Assembly: GCA_017938795.1 (NCBI GenBank)
Contig: JAGBAV010000119.1
Span: forward strand, 1-39,116
DNA: 39,116 bases
From: Clostridia bacterium
GTDB taxonomy: Bacteria > Bacillota > Clostridia > Christensenellales > Aristaeellaceae
Reading direction: 5' to 3'
Position 1 is the stretch's first letter; each line of letters opens with the position of its first letter. Below, piece after piece: positions 21,847 through 29,890 of this stretch. Both the position numbers and the translations under genes were made by a program. Under the pieces are notes generated by a model that was given only the letters and a program-made list of their open reading frames with translations, made no database searches and was not told where the DNA came from.

Positions 21847-22710
21847 ATGATGAAACGATTACTGGCTGCGCTGCTTTTGCTGCTTTGCTGCTGCTGCGCC
21901 GCCGCGGGCTGCGCGCAGGAGAACACACAGATCAAGCATTATCTGCTGCTGGGCCAGGATGGATATGCAGAGGATATCGTCGAGGACGCGAGGACGGACA
22001 CCATCGTCATCGTCTCTCTGGACGAGAAGTATAACCGCGTGATCATGACCTCCGTGCTGCGCGACAGCAAAATCAACAACCCGAAGGGCAACGCCACCAA
22101 GGCCAATCTGATTTACAAGTACTTCGGCTTTGATGGCGTGGAGAGCTGCATCGAGCGCGAGCTGGGCATCGATATCGAGGGCTCCGTGCTGGTGAATTTC
22201 GAGAATGTGAAGCCCGTGATCGACGCGCTGGGCGGCGTGGATATCGTCATCGACGAGAATGAATTCATCGCCATCCGCAAGATCCTGCTGGGCAGGGACC
22301 CGAACATGCCCAAGGGCCCGGGGCTTGTGCATATGACCGGGCGCATCGCGCTGGCCTATATGCGCGACCGCTCCTCCGGGCAGGGCGACTTCAGCCGCAC
22401 AGAGCGCCAGCGCAAGGTCGTCAGCCAGCTGTTTGACAAGTGCCGCAGCCTGTCGCTGATGGAGCTCATCGGCGTGTACAACCAGATCTCCGACGGGCTG
22501 AAGATGAGCCTTGGCGCGATGGATATCCTCTCCGCGCTCAAGGCGGGCTACTCGCTCATCGCAGACGGAGCGGACTTCGTGGAATACCATATCCCGCAGA
22601 AGGGCACCTACTACTACAGCGAGGTCGATGGTTCCTCCGCGCTGGATGTGCGCTGGAAGTCGAATATGACCCGCTTCCATGAGCTGATTGACAACCCGAC
22701 GGAGGAATAA
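21847..22710 (+). CDS. LytR-CpsA-Psr (LCP) family protein, lipoprotein-like
   Basis: LCP proteins transfer anionic glycopolymers from lipid carriers to peptidoglycan outside the membrane. 287 residues with a single LCP domain: DARTDTIVIVSLD, TSVLRDSKI (family form: S-x-x-RD), NFENVKPVIDALGGVDIVID, and the late block GRIALAYMRDRSSGQGDFSRTERQRK (seen as ALAYMRDR and DFSRTERQRK). The leader has four consecutive cysteines and then AAGC, a lipobox that would lipidate Cys22, whereas most LCP proteins use an N-terminal transmembrane anchor. Start: ATG 21847 or 21850 after GGAGG. It is 34 nt upstream of the CapA-like gene. Substrate polymer unknown. Confidence 0.88.
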   Translation: MMKRLLAALLLLLCCCCAAAGCAQENTQIKHYLLLGQDGYAEDIVEDARTDTIVIVSLDEKYNRVIMTSVLRDSKINNPKGNATKANLIYKYFGFDGVESCIERELGIDIEGSVLVNFENVKPVIDALGGVDIVIDENEFIAIRKILLGRDPNMPKGPGLVHMTGRIALAYMRDRSSGQGDFSRTERQRKVVSQLFDKCRSLSLMELIGVYNQISDGLKMSLGAMDILSALKAGYSLIADGADFVEYHIPQKGTYYYSEVDGSSALDVRWKSNMTRFHELIDNPTEE

Positions 22711-22743
22711 CCCCCTCCGCCCGACAGACACAAGGATAACGAG

Positions 22744-23937
22744 ATGACCAAAGGATCACCGATGAACAGACGAATTCTGATGATGCTGCTCTGCGCGCTG
22801 CTGCTTGTGCCGCATGCCGCGGCGGAGATGCTGGATCTCTCCCTGCTGGAGGACGCGCCCGCGGCCGAGGTATGGGAGGACGCCGTATTTGAGGAGCGCC
22901 CGTGGTATGAGCGGGAGGACGGCAGCGACTGGCGGCTGCAGGACGACGGCTCCGTGATCGTGACGATCAGCGCGACGGGCGACGTGACCATCGGCGGCGA
23001 CACGCGCAAGAAGAACAAGAGCGTGTTTGATAAGCAGCTGGAGCAGGAGCCGGGCGGGCTGACCTTCCCGATGGAGAATGTGCGCGATATTTTCGCCGAG
23101 GACGACATGACTCTCGTCAACTTCGAGGGCACGCTCACCACGACGAAGAGCGCGACAAAGAATTCCTTCTCCTTTGCCGCGCCGCCGGAGTATATTCAGG
23201 TGCTGACCTCCGGCAATATCGAGGCGGTATCGCTGGAAAATAACCACATCATGGATCACGGCGAGAAGGGCTACGCCGACACCTGCCAGACGCTGGAGAA
23301 CGCCGGCATCGTGTACAGCGGGCATCTGGGCTCCGGCGTGTATACGACGGACACCGGCGTGAAGATCGGCATGCTCTCCTATCAGACCTTCAACGGCAAG
23401 TACCCCGCCATCTATGAGGCGATTGAGGGCGATATCGCCGCGCTGCGCGCGCAGGGATGTCAGCTGGTGATCGTCTCCTACCACTGGGGAGAGGAGAAGG
23501 ACTATGTGCCCAACGAGCGTCAGGTGCCGCTCGGGCGTGCGACCATCGACGCCGGTGCGGATCTGGTGATCGGCCATCACAGCCACAGGATCAACCCGAT
23601 CGAGGAATACAACGGCAGGTATATCTGCTATTCGCTGGGCAATTTCTCCTTTGCCGGCAACACGCGTCCTGACGATATGGATACCTATATCTTCCAGCAG
23701 CGCTTCCGCGTCTATCCCGACGGCACGACGAAAAGCGAGGGCTTCCGCATCATCCCGTGCTCCATCTCCTCACAGGAGAAGGTCAACGACTTCAAGCCCA
23801 CCCCCGCTGATGCGGAGGCATCCGCCGCGATCGTTGAGCGGCTGCTTGGGCTGAATAAGAAGCTGGAGAAGAACTTCAGGTCCACCGTCGTTGCCGCTGT
23901 GGAGGACTACCCGACCGCGTGGTCAACGGAATACTGA
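22744..23937 (+). CDS. CapA-family secreted metallophosphatase-like protein
   Basis: 397 residues with a signal peptide (MNRRILMMLLCALLLVPHAAA) and a CapA/PgsA domain of the calcineurin-like fold: TISATGDVTIGGD, TLVNFEGTLT, EAVSLENNHIMDHG, VIVSYHWGEEKDY, and GHHSHRINPIEEYNGR (seen as GHHSHRINPIE) followed by YSLGNFSF. CapA proteins are linked to poly-gamma-glutamate capsule production, but no capB/capC genes are here, so polymer and reaction are uncertain. Start: ATG 22744 (AGGA eight nt upstream), with ATG 22762 as an alternative that would give a tighter signal peptide. It ends the unit begun by the ApgM-like gene, just before a 14-pair terminator stem. Confidence 0.87.
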   Translation: MTKGSPMNRRILMMLLCALLLVPHAAAEMLDLSLLEDAPAAEVWEDAVFEERPWYEREDGSDWRLQDDGSVIVTISATGDVTIGGDTRKKNKSVFDKQLEQEPGGLTFPMENVRDIFAEDDMTLVNFEGTLTTTKSATKNSFSFAAPPEYIQVLTSGNIEAVSLENNHIMDHGEKGYADTCQTLENAGIVYSGHLGSGVYTTDTGVKIGMLSYQTFNGKYPAIYEAIEGDIAALRAQGCQLVIVSYHWGEEKDYVPNERQVPLGRATIDAGADLVIGHHSHRINPIEEYNGRYICYSLGNFSFAGNTRPDDMDTYIFQQRFRVYPDGTTKSEGFRIIPCSISSQEKVNDFKPTPADAEASAAIVERLLGLNKKLEKNFRSTVVAAVEDYPTAWSTEY

Positions 23938-23947
23938 TGCATACAAA

Positions 23948-23980
23948 TCAGCCCCGCCGCATTCTCTGCGGCGGGGCTGA
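23948..23980. terminator. Strong hairpin between convergent CapA and UPF0340 genes
   Basis: A 14-pair perfect stem (TCAGCCCCGCCGCA with TGCGGCGGGGCTGA) and TTCTC loop. T-runs on both sides are weak (CTGCGTTTATT on plus, TTTGTAT on minus), but its placement suggests bidirectional termination. Confidence 0.75.
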
Positions 23981-24002
23981 CTGCGTTTATTCAGAATATG
24001 GC

Positions 24003-24551
24003 TCAGGGATACACGGCCCTCGCGCCGCCGATGTAGGGAAGGCGGCTGTAGGCGAGCACGAGATTCGCGCCGCCGATGTTCCTGACGCCGATGCGCAGCG
24101 GCACGGCGACGGGGCGCAGATGCATACCCACCAGCGTGTCGCCGACGTCGATACCGGCGTCCGCCTGAATGGACATCGCCAGCACAGGCTTGCCCAGCAG
24201 CTGCCATGCTGCGGCGGGGACGCTGCCGCCCGCCTTGGGCTGGGGAATGGCGTTGACCTGCGTGAGGCCCCGGCTGCGCAGGACGCTGCGCTCCATGACC
24301 AGCGCGCGGTTGAGATGCTCGCAGCACTGGAAGGCGGGTTCCATGCCGCGCGCGCGGCAGGCATCGATCATCGCCCCGGCGATGACGCCGCCCAGCTCGG
24401 GGACGCTGGCCTTGCCGATCTGCCCGCCGGCGACCTCGCTGGTCGAGCAGCCGAGCACGATGACGCTGCCCTCCTCGAGGCTGCCCGCCTCGCAAAGGGC
24501 GCTCACGGCGAGCGCAATGCGCTCGCGGATTTCCGTATGAAGATGATCCAT
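24003..24551 (-). CDS. UPF0340 (YwlG / DUF436) family protein
   Basis: 182 residues, cytoplasmic. Strong match to the UPF0340 family: VIVLGCSTSEVAGGQIG near the N-terminus, AFQCCEHLNRALVMER in the middle, QVNAIPQPKAGGS, then DAGIDVGDTLVGMHLRPVAVP and GGANLVLAYSRLPYIGG. The family is widespread in Firmicutes and of unknown function; the invariant CCEH suggests a metal or redox site, but that is inference. AGGAG sits seven nt before ATG 24551. It is only 11 nt downstream of the ABC exporter pair and is probably the last gene of that operon. Confidence 0.92.
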   Translation of the reverse strand: MDHLHTEIRERIALAVSALCEAGSLEEGSVIVLGCSTSEVAGGQIGKASVPELGGVIAGAMIDACRARGMEPAFQCCEHLNRALVMERSVLRSRGLTQVNAIPQPKAGGSVPAAAWQLLGKPVLAMSIQADAGIDVGDTLVGMHLRPVAVPLRIGVRNIGGANLVLAYSRLPYIGGARAVYP

Positions 24552-24562
24552 GGTATGCTCCT

Positions 24563-26365
24563 TTATTCGAACTGCGCCCTGTACATGCCGTAGTAGAAGC
24601 CCTTCTGCTGCATGAGCGAGGCGTGCGTGCCGCGCTCGACGATCTCGCCGTGGTCGATGACGAGGATCTCATCCGCGCTCTCGATGGTGGACAGGCGGTG
24701 CGCGATGACGAAGCAGGTCTTCCCGGCCATCAGTTCGCGCATGGCTTTCTGAATGAGCTTTTCTACACGGGTGTCGACGTTGCTGGTCGCCTCGTCGAGG
24801 ATGACCATGCGGCTCTCCAGCAGCATCGCGCGGGCGATGGTGAGCAGCTGCTTCTGCCCCTTAGAGATGTTTGCGCCGTCGTCGGTGAGCACGGTGTCAT
24901 AGCCCTGCGGCAGGCGGCGGATGAAGCTGTCGGCGTGCGCGGCCTTCGCTGCGGCGATCACCTGCTCGCGCGTGGCGTGCTCGCTGCCGTAGCGCAGATT
25001 CTCATAGACTGTGCCGTGGAAGAGCCATGTATCCTGCAGCACCATGGCGTAGGCGGCGCGCAGGCTGTCGCGGGTGACGGCGTCAAGGGGCTTGCCGTCC
25101 ACGCGGATGCTGCCCTCCTGCGCCTCATAAAAGCGCATCAGCAGGGAGATCAGCGTGGTCTTGCCCGCGCCTGTCGGGCCGACGACGGCGATCATCCTGC
25201 CCGGGCGGACGTCGGCGGTGAAGTCCTTGAGGATGGGCTTGCCCTCCTCGTAGCCGAAGGTCACGTGGTCAAGCTGCACATGCCCCTGCACATCGCCGAT
25301 GGGCTGGGCGGCTTCGGCGTCCGCGGGCTCCGCCGGCTCGTCGATCATCGCGAAGACGCGCTCCGCCGCGGCGAGCGCACTCTGCATCTCGCCGAAGACG
25401 TTGGCCGCCTCGTTGATCGGGCCGGAGAAGCGGCGGGAATAGAGCACGAAGGAGGAGATCGCGCCGATGCTCATCTGCCCGGCGCAGAAGAGCAGCGCGC
25501 CGAAGACGCTGACCAGAGCGAGGGACAGGTTGTTGATGAAATTGACCAGCGGCCCCACGACGCTGCCCTGATATTCGCTGTTGTAGTAGGCGACGACGGC
25601 CTCTTCATTGATCGCGTCGAATTTTTCCACGGCGGCGTCCTCGCGGCAGTAGGCGCGCAGCGTGGTCAGGCCGGAGAGCTGCTCCTCCACGAAGCCGTTG
25701 AGCTCGCCGAGCTTGCGGCTGCGCGCACGGAAGAGGGGTTTGGTGACCGTCGCGCGGCGGCGCGCTGCATAGAGCGAGAGCGGCACCGTCACGCAGAAGA
25801 CGAGCAGCAGGCGCGGCGAGATCGAGATCATGAAGCCGAGGCTGCCGAAGACCGTGACCAGCGTGGAGAGGATCTGCACGATGTCGTTGGAGAGGGAGGC
25901 GTTGACCGTGTCGATATCGTAGGAGATCCGGCTGATGATGTCGCCGGAGGGATGGGTGTCATAGTAGGAGACGGGCAGGCGCATCAGATTGTCAAACGCC
26001 TGCCCGCGCATGCGGTAGACGACGCCGCGGCTGATGTGGATCATCAGCATCGTCAGCGCATAGGACAGCGCCGCGCTGGCGGCGTAGGAGACGAGCATCA
26101 GCGCGCACTTGGCGATGACCGTATCCCAGAGGATGACGCCGTCCGCGCCGATGGCGTCGATCGCCTCGCCCGCCAGGCGCGGGCCGAGCAGACCGAGCAG
26201 GTTGCCCGTGATGCTCAGCGCGATGGCGAGGGCGAAGAGCGCGCGGTCCTGCATCATCGTGCGCAGCAGGCGCAGGATGGTGCTCTTTGCGTTTTTGGGC
26301 TTGCGCTGGTTCTGTGCGTCGCGGATGGCCTTGTCGGAATTGGGCCCCTGAGGGTTTTTGTTCAT
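24563..26365 (-). CDS. ABC exporter subunit with the catalytically complete Walker B site
   Basis: 600 residues: a six-helix exporter membrane domain (about 40-330), then an ATPase domain. The coupling-helix region includes YYDTHPSGDIISRI. ATPase motifs: Walker A GPTGAGKTT, Q-loop LQDTWLFHGT, signature NISKGQKQ (degenerate against LSGGQ), Walker B MVILDEATS with catalytic Glu, and H-loop VIAHRLST. The start codon overlaps the stop of the upstream partner by four bases (ATGA), so the two are translationally coupled. Together they form a heterodimeric type IV exporter of the TM287/288 or BmrCD kind, exporting lipids, drugs or peptides; the substrate is unknown. Confidence 0.94.
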   Translation of the reverse strand: MNKNPQGPNSDKAIRDAQNQRKPKNAKSTILRLLRTMMQDRALFALAIALSITGNLLGLLGPRLAGEAIDAIGADGVILWDTVIAKCALMLVSYAASAALSYALTMLMIHISRGVVYRMRGQAFDNLMRLPVSYYDTHPSGDIISRISYDIDTVNASLSNDIVQILSTLVTVFGSLGFMISISPRLLLVFCVTVPLSLYAARRRATVTKPLFRARSRKLGELNGFVEEQLSGLTTLRAYCREDAAVEKFDAINEEAVVAYYNSEYQGSVVGPLVNFINNLSLALVSVFGALLFCAGQMSIGAISSFVLYSRRFSGPINEAANVFGEMQSALAAAERVFAMIDEPAEPADAEAAQPIGDVQGHVQLDHVTFGYEEGKPILKDFTADVRPGRMIAVVGPTGAGKTTLISLLMRFYEAQEGSIRVDGKPLDAVTRDSLRAAYAMVLQDTWLFHGTVYENLRYGSEHATREQVIAAAKAAHADSFIRRLPQGYDTVLTDDGANISKGQKQLLTIARAMLLESRMVILDEATSNVDTRVEKLIQKAMRELMAGKTCFVIAHRLSTIESADEILVIDHGEIVERGTHASLMQQKGFYYGMYRAQFE

Positions 26366-28086
26366 GCGTCAAGACCTCCCATCTGCGAGTCATAGAGCTC
26401 CTTATACAGCGCGCAGGAGGCGAGCAGCTCCTCGTGCGTGCCGCGCGCGGCGATGCGGCCGCCGTCGAGCACGAGGATCAGATCCGCATGCGCGATGGAG
26501 GAGATGCGCTGGGCGACCATGACCTTGGTGGTGTCGGCGTAGCGCTCGCGCAGCGCACGGCGCAGGGCGGCGTCCGTCCTGTAATCAAGCGCGCTGGAGG
26601 AGTCGTCCAGCACGAGCACATCCGGCCGGCCGCAGAGCGCGCGGGCGATCATGATGCGCTGCTTCTGCCCGCCGGAGAGGTTGCTGCCGCGGATATTGAG
26701 CGCCGCGTCAAAGCCCTCCTTATCGCCGGTGACGAAAGCGTAGGCCTGCGCGTCCTGCGCGGCGAGGGCGACCTGCTCGTCCGAGAGCGCGCGCCCGAGG
26801 CGGATATTCTCAAGGATGGTATCCTCAAAGAGCGTGTCGGACTGGAACGCCGCGCCGAAATGCGCGCGCAGCGTATGGGCGGGCAGGGTGCGAACGTCCT
26901 GCCCGAAGAGGCGCACCGCGCCCTGCGTGGGGTCGTAGAAGCGCATCAGCAGGCGGATGAGCGTGCTCTTGCCGGAGCCCGTCGCGCCGATGATGCCCAG
27001 TGTCTGACCGCGCTGCAGGGTGAAGCTGATCTCCTCCAGCGCGTTCTCGCTGCTGGCGCCGTAATGGAAGGAGACGCCGTCAAACTCGATGGCCGGGGCG
27101 TTCTGCGGGGCAGTCTCCCCGCTGCCGAGGACGAGCATATCCGGCGGCATATCGATGATCGCCATCACGCGGTCGGCGGAGGCTGCGGCGCGGGAGAAGA
27201 CGATGAAGATGCGCGCGATATTGACCACGGCGGTCAGGATGATCGTGAAATAGGTCATGAACGCGAGAATACGCCCGACCTCGCACTGGCCTGAGGCCAC
27301 GCGCACCGCGCCGGCGAGGATGACGGCGACCTGCGCGCTGTTGAGGATGAGGCTGGTGGAGGGGCCCACGCGGGCCATCAGGCCGCTGGCCTTCTTCTCG
27401 CACTGGATGACCTCGCGGGAGACCTCGTCAAAGCGCGCGCGCTCCGTGTCCGTTGTGGAGAGCGCCTTGATCACGCGGATGCCGGCCGCGTCCTCGCGCA
27501 CAAGGCGCACGAGCTTGTCGCCCGCTTCCTGTACGCGGTGATACAGCGGGATGCTCGCCGCGCTGGTTCTGATCGTCAGAAGAACGATGAAGGGCAGCGT
27601 CGCCGCGAGGATGAGCGTGAGCACGGGGTCGAGCGTCAGCGTGACCATGATGCCGCCGAGGGCGAGGATGGGCGCGCGCACGCCGATGCGCTGGATGCGC
27701 CCGAGCATGTTGCTGATGTTGTAGGTGTCGCTGGTCAGGCGGGAGATGAGGGAGGGCTTGGTCTCCGCGTCGGTCTGCGCGGCGGAGAGATGCATCACCC
27801 GCGCAAAAAGATCGTGGCGGATGGTGCGCGTCGCGTCGCGCGATACGGCGCTGGCCATGCGGTTGGCGATGACATTCATCAGGAATGCGCCGACGGCGCA
27901 TGCCACCATCGCAAGGCCGTAGAGGACGATCATCCGCCTGTCTCCGGTCGGCGCGACGGTATCGATGATATATGCGAGAATCCACGGGAGAAAGAGATCG
28001 AGTATGGTGCCGAAGAACTTGATGGCGAAGCCCAGCACCATGCGCAGATAATAGGGACGCAGATAGACGAGGAGTACTTTTTTCAT
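26362..28086 (-). CDS. ABC exporter subunit with degenerate catalytic site
   Basis: 574 residues: membrane domain (about 15-300) plus ATPase domain. Walker A is GATGSGKST and the signature is an intact LSGGQKQR, but Walker B reads VLVLDDSSSALD, with Asp in place of catalytic Glu, and the H-loop is VAQRISS, with Gln in place of His. This is the degenerate half typical of heterodimeric exporters; its intact signature completes the working site of the partner encoded downstream. AAAGG lies about eight nt before ATG 28086, and an extended -10 promoter lies ahead. Head of a three-gene operon (ABC, ABC, UPF0340). Confidence 0.94.
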   Translation of the reverse strand: MKKVLLVYLRPYYLRMVLGFAIKFFGTILDLFLPWILAYIIDTVAPTGDRRMIVLYGLAMVACAVGAFLMNVIANRMASAVSRDATRTIRHDLFARVMHLSAAQTDAETKPSLISRLTSDTYNISNMLGRIQRIGVRAPILALGGIMVTLTLDPVLTLILAATLPFIVLLTIRTSAASIPLYHRVQEAGDKLVRLVREDAAGIRVIKALSTTDTERARFDEVSREVIQCEKKASGLMARVGPSTSLILNSAQVAVILAGAVRVASGQCEVGRILAFMTYFTIILTAVVNIARIFIVFSRAAASADRVMAIIDMPPDMLVLGSGETAPQNAPAIEFDGVSFHYGASSENALEEISFTLQRGQTLGIIGATGSGKSTLIRLLMRFYDPTQGAVRLFGQDVRTLPAHTLRAHFGAAFQSDTLFEDTILENIRLGRALSDEQVALAAQDAQAYAFVTGDKEGFDAALNIRGSNLSGGQKQRIMIARALCGRPDVLVLDDSSSALDYRTDAALRRALRERYADTTKVMVAQRISSIAHADLILVLDGGRIAARGTHEELLASCALYKELYDSQMGGLDA

Positions 28087-28139
28087 CGCATTGCCTTTCG
28101 TTGTTCCAAGGGAAAGGGGAAATATGTGCGTTATCCTTA

Positions 28140-28148
28140 ATTATACCA
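28140..28148 (-). promoter_or_regulatory. Extended -10 promoter of the ABC exporter operon
   Basis: The minus strand reads TGGTATAAT, a perfect extended -10 motif, about 54 nt before the start codon. No convincing -35 is seen. Confidence 0.65.
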
Positions 28149-28203
28149 CAAACATACAGAAATGGCGCGGCGATTTACGCCCCTTTCTTCTGCGGGGCAA
28201 GTA

Positions 28204-28212
28204 TGGTACAAT
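28204..28212 (+). promoter_or_regulatory. Extended -10 promoter of the Rsm22-like gene
   Basis: TGGTACAAT differs from the extended -10 consensus at one position and lies 30 nt before the start codon, divergent from the ABC exporter promoter. Confidence 0.6.
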
Positions 28213-28241
28213 GAAGCCACCTATGACGAGGAGGAGCTGCA

Positions 28242-29195
28242 ATGAACGCCATACTGGATGCTGCGCTTGCCCGCGTGCTGGAGGAATGCGACAGCCGCGC
28301 GCTGGAGCGGGATGCCCGCGCGATCAGCGAGAACTACCGCCTGCGCACGGGCACGGGAAAGCGCCTGCTGACCCGCGAGGGCGAGGCGGCTGCCTATGCC
28401 GCCGCCCGCATGCCGGCGACCTGCGCCGCGGCAGAGGCTGCGCTGGGGTATGCGCTTGCGGCCGCCGGCCTTTCGCCGCGCACGCTGCTGGACGTCGGCG
28501 CGGGGACGGGCGCTGTGAGCTGGGCGGCGGACAGCCTGCTGGAGCTTGAGGGCGTCGTATGCCTTGAGCGCGAGGAGGCAATGCGCGGCGTGGGCGCAAG
28601 GCTCATGCAGGACGCCGGGGGCGCGCTTGCCGCGGCCTCATGGCAGGCATTTGACATCACCTCCGCGCAGCCGCTGCCGCATGCCGATCTGGCGGCGGAG
28701 GGCTATATGATCGGCGAGCTGGAGGAGGGCATGCGTCTGCCTGCTGCGAGGAAGCTCTTTGCTGCGGCGGATCAGATGGCGCTGTTCATCGAGCCGGGCA
28801 CGCCGCAGGGCTTTGCCAACCTGAGGATGATCCGCGATGCGCTGCTGAGCGAGGGCGCGTATATTGCCGCACCCTGCCCGCAGGGGACGCAGCGCTGCCC
28901 GATGGCGGGGGACGACTGGTGCCATTTTACCGTGCGCGTACAGCGCACAAGGCTGCACAAGGCGCTCAAGGGCGGCAGCGCGCCGTATGAGGATGAGAAG
29001 TTCGCCTATCTTGCGCTGACGAAGACGCCGCCGCAGGCGGCCTGCGCGGCGCGCGTGCTGCGCCATCCCCTGATCGCGCCCGGGCGCATCACGCTCACGC
29101 TGTGCGGGGGCGGGGAGACGCATGTGCAGGCCGTCACAAAAAAAGACCCGCTTTGGAAGCGGGCCAGAAAGATCGGCGCGGGCGACGCGCTGTAA
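28242..29195 (+). CDS. Rsm22/METTL17-family ribosome-associated methyltransferase-like protein
   Basis: 317 residues. SAM-binding motif I is TLLDVGAGTGAVSWAA (about 81-96). The family signature follows: APCPQGTQRCPM then DDWCHFTVRVQRTR, with Cys212, Cys219 and Cys227, and a late LTLC (Cys288). Eukaryotic mitochondrial relatives use four such cysteines for an iron-sulfur cluster and act on the small ribosomal subunit, so the same is plausible here. The exact reaction in bacteria is not established. GAGGAGG seven nt before ATG sets the start. The last 50 bases of the gene double as a terminator for the convergent ECF gene. Confidence 0.9.
   Translation: MNAILDAALARVLEECDSRALERDARAISENYRLRTGTGKRLLTREGEAAAYAAARMPATCAAAEAALGYALAAAGLSPRTLLDVGAGTGAVSWAADSLLELEGVVCLEREEAMRGVGARLMQDAGGALAAASWQAFDITSAQPLPHADLAAEGYMIGELEEGMRLPAARKLFAAADQMALFIEPGTPQGFANLRMIRDALLSEGAYIAAPCPQGTQRCPMAGDDWCHFTVRVQRTRLHKALKGGSAPYEDEKFAYLALTKTPPQAACAARVLRHPLIAPGRITLTLCGGGETHVQAVTKKDPLWKRARKIGAGDAL
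29138..29163 (-). terminator. Minus-strand terminator lying inside the Rsm22-like coding region
   Basis: A seven-pair stem (CCCGCTT with AAGCGGG). On the minus strand it is followed by T7, a textbook intrinsic terminator, 36 nt after the stop of the ECF gene. It is embedded in the last codons of the opposite gene (Lys-Lys-Asp-Pro-Leu-Trp-Lys-Arg). Confidence 0.8.
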
Positions 29196-29198
29196 AAA

Positions 29199-29768
29199 TC
29201 ACATCTTGTCAAAGAGACCGGCGCCCTTGAGCGCGGGGCGCAGGGCGGAGAAGAGCAGCGGCGCGGCAATGCCGGCGAAGACGGCGTTCATCAGGCTGCC
29301 GGGCAGCTTGGAGGCCAGCTTCACATTCAGCGCGTCCGGCGTCAGGCCGTCGATGAAGTGACCGGCGATCGCGGTCTTGAGCATATAGAGCGCGACATAG
29401 GTCAGCGCGCCCAGCGCACAGCCGAGGATGACCTTGGCGCAGTCCGCGCGGGTGAGCTGCCTGTCATGCGCGGCGCGGCCGGCGATGAGCCCGGCGACGA
29501 GCGCGATCATGCCCTTGTTGACGAAGGTTACGATGCATTCCGCACCGTAGCCGCCGACGATATCATACAGCCCGGAGCCGATGCCCGCTGCGAGGAAGCC
29601 GCCGCCCGGCCCGAAGAGCAGGCCGCTGAGCGCGCACAGCGCGTTGGTCATGTGCAGCTGCGTGCCCATGAACGGGATGCGCAGGTAATTGACGACGAAT
29701 ACGATAGCGCTCATCAGGCCGATGAAGCAGATGCGCATGGTCTTCTGATGATTCTGAGCAGCAGACAT
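29199..29768 (-). CDS. ECF-type transporter substrate-binding (S) component
   Basis: 189 residues with about five to six membrane segments. Substrate-capture membrane subunit of an energy-coupling-factor vitamin or cofactor transporter, which uses a shared ATPase/T module encoded elsewhere. Typical S-component features are IGLMSAIVFVVNYLRIPF, MGTQLHMTNALCALSGLLFG with a Pro-Gly-rich turn, and GSGLYDIVGGYGAECIVTF. The start at MSAAQ is fixed by AGAGGG seven nt upstream; a longer frame runs back through the promoter and is not translated. I cannot name the vitamin. Its promoter sits under a large inverted repeat, so it is likely repressor-controlled by a cofactor level. Confidence 0.85.
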   Translation of the reverse strand: MSAAQNHQKTMRICFIGLMSAIVFVVNYLRIPFMGTQLHMTNALCALSGLLFGPGGGFLAAGIGSGLYDIVGGYGAECIVTFVNKGMIALVAGLIAGRAAHDRQLTRADCAKVILGCALGALTYVALYMLKTAIAGHFIDGLTPDALNVKLASKLPGSLMNAVFAGIAAPLLFSALRPALKGAGLFDKM

Positions 29769-29825
29769 GATGATTCCCTCTTTCTGCGCGGCCCGGCTGC
29801 CGGGCCCGTTTGATGGTATGGGAGC

Positions 29826-29853
29826 ATTATAACACAAACTGGCATGGCGTAAA
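29826..29853 (-). promoter_or_regulatory. Promoter of the ECF S-component gene
   Basis: The minus strand reads -35 TTTACG, a 16-nt spacer ending TGT, then a perfect -10 TATAAT, about 58 nt before the start codon. Nearly all of it lies within the inverted repeat described separately. Confidence 0.65.
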
Positions 29854-29866
29854 GTGCCAGTTTGTG
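29833..29866. promoter_or_regulatory. Large operator-like inverted repeat over the ECF promoter
   Basis: Perfect 12-bp arms (CACAAACTGGCA and TGCCAGTTTGTG) are separated by 10 bp. The repeat covers the -35 and most of the spacer of the ECF S-component promoter. It has no T-run and lies upstream of the transcript, which favours a protein-binding site over a terminator. Confidence 0.7.
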
Positions 29867-29878
29867 AATATTTGACCA

Positions 29879-29890
29879 TGCCAGTTTACG
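29879..29890. promoter_or_regulatory. Third copy of the AAACTGGCA half-site
   Basis: TGCCAGTTTACG repeats the right arm of the neighbouring inverted repeat 24 bp further along. On the minus strand it reads CGTAAACTGGCATGG, while the first arm reads CAAACTGGCATGG, so 12 bp are shared in the same sense. It lies between the ECF promoter and the divergent GT-C promoter. Confidence 0.55.

Noticed and set aside
24623-26395. A 590-codon plus-strand open frame opposite the ABC exporter gene.
   Set aside because: It is antisense to a gene with complete ABC motifs. Its composition (Asp/Ala/Glu/Val-rich with no hydrophobic pattern) is typical of a shadow frame.
29833-29866. Assignment of the ECF operator to BirA or NiaR.
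   Set aside because: The AAACTGGCA arms do not resemble the known consensus sites of these regulators as I recall them, and the S component cannot be assigned to biotin or niacin.
29833-29890. A small repeat cluster that could be read as a CRISPR-like or satellite repeat.
   Set aside because: There are only three half-sites, two of them facing each other over a promoter. There are no uniform spacers and no cas genes, so an operator is the simpler reading.
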